Shown here one piece after another: positions 6,528 to 8,986 of a stretch of 8,986 nt of DNA. The DNA lies in NCBI GenBank assembly GCA_023141075.1, contig JAGLKL010000040.1, positions 1-8,986 on the forward strand. The letters run 5' to 3'. The DNA is from Alphaproteobacteria bacterium. GTDB taxonomy: Bacteria > Pseudomonadota > Alphaproteobacteria > Micavibrionales > Micavibrionaceae. Every line of letters begins with the position of its first letter. Within the stretch, counting starts at the first letter, position 1. Position numbers and translations under genes: made by a program. The notes under the pieces were generated by a model, which saw nothing but the letters and a program-made list of their open reading frames with translations, made no database searches and had not been told where the DNA came from.

Positions 6528-7430
6528 CTAATTTTTCTCATTCAAGTGGTTGTCTTGTTTAATCCAGTGATTAAAATTCCTGTTTAATAGTCGGGCAAGT
6601 ATTTCAACATCTGGCATAAAATATTCTGAAAGTTCGCGCCTGAAACTATCTGATATAGGTCGGGGAGCACTCAGTTTCCTGTTATAGTGTGATAAGCTGT
6701 TTAAAATACCAAAGCTTTTATTAAAGCCCAATTGTCTTTTAGCCGCACCCATTATTTTAATAGTTGTTGTAAGTGTTCTTGAGCGAAAAGCAAAGGACTG
6801 GTTTCTGGGTTTGTAATCGTCAGGAGCCAGTGGCTGGAGTCCTGCAAAAGAAAGGAGCTCTTGATAAACGCCGGCGGGATCTTTTTTTAGGTCATCAAAA
6901 ACCAGAACCCGTCTATTTTCGATTGGTACAGCATTAAAAAACACCTCAATTTGCTTTCCTAAAGATGCAATTTTTCCGTATTGAAGGGAATCGGGATCGG
7001 TGCATAAACGGTTGATAAACTTTCCTTTTGCACGCATGTCTTGTAAATGCCATGCTGTTTCTAGATCCTTTTCCGTTTCAACGCCTATGGCGTATAAATG
7101 ATTATGCAACGAAATAACCATTTCAGCAGGGTTACGAAGCATCGCTAGAAATTTAGCATCGGGATTATATTGCTGTATTTTCTTTATGGCAATTTGTGAA
7201 TATAAATATCGAGTTGAGGCTTCAATCACAATTTTTTCATTTTTTGCCGATGAGAATAGTTGCTCGTACTCTGTGAGTGTTATCTGGTGCGTTTTTTTTA
7301 TATCGGAGCTAAAGTAATGGGGCTCTTTATGTGGTGAAATATAGACTTGCGGGTGTGTCTCAAGCCATGCGGCCATTGATGTTGTGCCACATTTTGGCGC
7401 GCCAATAATAAAAAAGTTTGGTTTTTTCAT
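6528..7430 (-). CDS. PAPS-dependent sulfotransferase domain protein
   Basis: A 300-residue protein close to the usual length of bacterial carbohydrate sulfotransferases. The 5'-phosphosulfate-binding loop is IIGAPKCGTTSMAAWLETHP at about 8-27, followed by the HKEPHYFSSD element at 34-43 and EASTRYLYS at 70-78. The 3'-phosphate-binding motif is MLRNPAEMVISLHNH at 97-111, including Arg99 and Ser107. A later YGKIASLGKQIEVFF...VLVFDDLKKDP stretch (151-185) matches the standard sulfotransferase ending. It should transfer sulfate from PAPS to a sugar hydroxyl in the cytoplasm. The ATG at 7430 is preferred to the in-frame TTG at 7433, because TGATG ties the start to the flippase stop with one shared base, implying coupled translation. 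It has an A8 run in the coding strand near 7292-7299. The acceptor is unknown; assignment to the fold is strong. Confidence 0.92.
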   Translation of the reverse strand: MKKPNFFIIGAPKCGTTSMAAWLETHPQVYISPHKEPHYFSSDIKKTHQITLTEYEQLFSSAKNEKIVIEASTRYLYSQIAIKKIQQYNPDAKFLAMLRNPAEMVISLHNHLYAIGVETEKDLETAWHLQDMRAKGKFINRLCTDPDSLQYGKIASLGKQIEVFFNAVPIENRRVLVFDDLKKDPAGVYQELLSFAGLQPLAPDDYKPRNQSFAFRSRTLTTTIKIMGAAKRQLGFNKSFGILNSLSHYNRKLSAPRPISDSFRRELSEYFMPDVEILARLLNRNFNHWIKQDNHLNEKN

Positions 7431-8779
7431 CAAATTTTGATTGGTAATATAGAAGGGTTAAGATGCATGTTCTTCGTAACTCTTATAAACAACACAATAT
7501 TCCAAAAGACAATACTCATACATGTAGCAATAGCCGCGCCAGCCATACCATATAAAGGAACAAAAAGAAAGTTCCCCCCAATGTTTAATAATACCGCTAT
7601 GAACAATATTTTTGCCGCCTCTTTTTGTTGTCCTGTCATTGTCATCAGGAAACCAACCGATCCCGCCAGAGCATTAACCATTTGCCCTCCAAGCAATATA
7701 AGCATCGGAATATATGCGCCGCTGAAATCATCCCCAAACAATGGCAGCAAAAAAGGCCCCAAGACAGCAAGCGCGATGGCGGCACTAAATGTAAATATAA
7801 AAACCATCCATGCTGCTAAATTAAGAATATCTTGTAAGCGTTCTAGTTGACCGGCGTGATACATTTCAGAGATACGGGGGGCCAGAATAGTATTTACAGC
7901 CATAAGTCCGAAAGCCGTTAGCCCCGCCAGACGTGATCCTATGGCATAAATCCCGGCATCTGCTGCGCCAGCGATGTTTCCCAGCATGATTATATCTATA
8001 CGGTTTAACAGCAGCATCATACCTGACATAAGCATCATTGGAAAAGCGAAGGTTCTCCACGCAGAATTATCAGAGAATTCGGGAACTTTCTTTTTTGCCT
8101 GTTCTGGTAAATTGCGCCATAAATGGACTGCCATAAAAATTGTGATTGTCAAAAGGGCTAAAATATTTCCCCATAGAGCGGCGTGGGCATTCTGTTCGGA
8201 AACAAAATAAAAAAAGAAAAGAAAAGAAGCGAGAAGAGTAAGCGGTTTAACCATGGTTTCCATTATTTCCGAAAGCAAAACAAGTTTTAATCCACGCAGA
8301 GCAGAAATTATGAGTTGGGAAATCGTCAGGAGAAAAAGCAAAAAGGCGGTGGCAGGAAGAAAAGGAAAGAATAAGCTTTCCTGTAAGCCAAAAACATAGA
8401 AAATTTCCGCACCAATACTGATTAACAGGATATAGACTCCTGTTCCCATACCAAGTCCGAAGACAAGAAGACCTTTCAGCAGCGCCCATTTTTTTTCTAT
8501 CACGTAGATCGGAAGGTACTTGACAAATGTCATATTCATTCCCATGTTCGTCAAAATGCTTGCTATCATGACCCATGACAGGATGTAGACGTAAATACCG
8601 TACTCCTCTGCTCCCAACAGACGAGTCAGTGGAATTTGTACAAAAAAAGCAATAAAAACGCCCAACAGCTTTGCGATAAGCACGCCTAGCGAAGCCCCAG
8701 AAAATCTTCTGTAATCCGCATTATTTCTAAAAATTTCGAGGATTTGCTGAAACTTGTGTTTTATCGGCATTAAAACCAT
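7430..8779 (-). CDS. wzx: Wzx-like lipid-linked oligosaccharide flippase
   Basis: A 449-residue, strongly hydrophobic polytopic protein with roughly 12 or more membrane segments spread along its length (for example near 31-50, 62-80, 102-128, 137-160, 180-193, 204-220, 243-258, 325-345, 355-380, 390-408 and 412-433). The amino end TRLLGAEEYGIYVYILSW (52-69), NRIDIIMLG at 259-267 and GIYAIGSRL at 276-284 are typical of the Wzx/polysaccharide biosynthesis family in the MOP superfamily. It would move undecaprenyl-linked glycan across the inner membrane. It is the first gene of the leftward five-gene operon. An alternative ATG lies three codons in (8770); neither start has a Shine-Dalgarno sequence. 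The symbol reflects family and context; a teichuronic or other MOP-type exporter role cannot be excluded. Confidence 0.88.
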   Translation of the reverse strand: MVLMPIKHKFQQILEIFRNNADYRRFSGASLGVLIAKLLGVFIAFFVQIPLTRLLGAEEYGIYVYILSWVMIASILTNMGMNMTFVKYLPIYVIEKKWALLKGLLVFGLGMGTGVYILLISIGAEIFYVFGLQESLFFPFLPATAFLLFLLTISQLIISALRGLKLVLLSEIMETMVKPLTLLASFLFFFYFVSEQNAHAALWGNILALLTITIFMAVHLWRNLPEQAKKKVPEFSDNSAWRTFAFPMMLMSGMMLLLNRIDIIMLGNIAGAADAGIYAIGSRLAGLTAFGLMAVNTILAPRISEMYHAGQLERLQDILNLAAWMVFIFTFSAAIALAVLGPFLLPLFGDDFSGAYIPMLILLGGQMVNALAGSVGFLMTMTGQQKEAAKILFIAVLLNIGGNFLFVPLYGMAGAAIATCMSIVFWNIVLFIRVTKNMHLNPSILPIKI

Positions 8780-8821
8780 ATTTTTCTATGTTGAACTTGT
8801 TAAAGTGTCTATCTGTTGTTT

Positions 8822-8851
8822 ATCTTAGAACAAGGTACTATATACTGTCAG
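8822..8851 (-). promoter_or_regulatory. Candidate sigma70-type promoter for the flippase operon
   Basis: Read on the minus strand, CTGACA (8851-8846) matches the -35 consensus at five of six positions and TAAGAT (8827-8822) matches the -10 at four of six, with an 18-bp spacer. Transcription would begin about 35-40 bases before the flippase ATG. It lies in the 98-bp divergent gap. A loose inverted repeat, TTGTT...AACAA (8816-8833), spans the -10. The match is by eye only. Confidence 0.4.
8841..8846 (+). promoter_or_regulatory. Possible -10 element for the right-edge gene
   Basis: TATACT is one base from the TATAAT consensus and sits 31 bp before the rightward ATG at 8878. No good -35 is present at 16-18 bp upstream (TTTATC at 8819-8824 is a poor match), so this is weak. 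It overlaps the leftward candidate promoter by one base. Confidence 0.25.
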
Positions 8852-8877
8852 CTTACAAAAAATAAGATTTATAAAAT

Positions 8878-8986
8878 ATGCCTAAGCTTAAAACTGATAA
8901 CAACCTATACTTTCTCCCCGATAATTATCAGGAAAATACTGTGAATATCACCTTCGATCAGGAAGATGAGTTTTACTGGGATCCTT
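8878..8986 (+). CDS. 5' end of a rightward gene, truncated by the window edge
   Basis: ATG 8878 opens a frame that stays open for 36 codons to the end of the window (MPKLKTDNNLYFLPDNYQ then ENTVNITFDQEDEFYWDP). It is divergent from the flippase operon with a 98-bp gap and has a poor ribosome-binding site (AT-rich, ATAAAAT before the start). The FLPDNY and FYWDP elements remind me of the amino end of some SAM-dependent methyltransferases found in polysaccharide clusters, but this is recall from a short fragment and not a motif assignment. The reading frame itself is likely a real gene start. Confidence 0.55.
   Translation, partial: MPKLKTDNNLYFLPDNYQENTVNITFDQEDEFYWDP

Noticed and set aside
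7437..8210. Plus-strand open frames of 64-137 codons
   Set aside because: They are antisense to the flippase gene and lack motifs; long shadows are expected opposite hydrophobic coding sequence.
8796..8834. CTTGTT and AACAAG as distant inverted arms in the divergent gap
   Set aside because: Six-base arms 27 bp apart in AT-rich DNA are expected by chance.
1..8986. CRISPR arrays, tRNA or rRNA genes, transposases, attachment sites
   Set aside because: No spaced direct repeats, cloverleaf sequence, rRNA-like stretch, transposase motif or flanking direct repeats were seen; intergenic gaps are all shorter than 140 bp.

Overview
The window looks like part of a surface-polysaccharide (O-antigen, capsule or exopolysaccharide) gene cluster from a Gram-negative bacterium. 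The main evidence is a Wzx/MATE-type flippase next to two PAPS-type sulfotransferases, several SAM-dependent methyltransferases and an AsnB-type amidotransferase. The DNA is moderately AT-rich by eye. I see no marker that fixes the phylum; Proteobacteria is a guess from protein style only.

Layout, left to right: (1) 1-137 is the 3' flank of asnB and may carry the last codons of a rightward gene cut by the window edge. (2) 138-2024, leftward, is a full-length class II asparagine synthetase-like amidotransferase. (3) A 59-bp divergent gap follows. (4) 2084-3750, rightward, holds two methyltransferases joined by a one-base stop/start overlap. (5) A 57-bp convergent gap holds a near-perfect 20-bp palindrome. 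(6) 8779 down to 3808, leftward, is a tight five-gene operon: flippase, sulfotransferase, methyltransferase, sulfotransferase, CheR-like methyltransferase. Its junctions are a 1-base overlap, a 15-base gap, a 9-base gap and a 4-base overlap. (7) A 98-bp divergent gap follows. (8) The first 36 codons of a rightward gene run off the right edge.

Taken together, the genes encode decoration and export of a glycan rather than its assembly: sulfation (two enzymes), methylation (up to four enzymes), probable amidation of a sugar carboxylate, and flipping of the lipid-linked product across the inner membrane. No glycosyltransferase, polymerase or nucleotide-sugar synthesis gene is visible, so the backbone genes must lie elsewhere. 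The alternation of sulfotransferases and methyltransferases behind the flippase, ending in a poorly classified methyltransferase, is the most distinctive feature. The substrate of every enzyme here is inferred from context.
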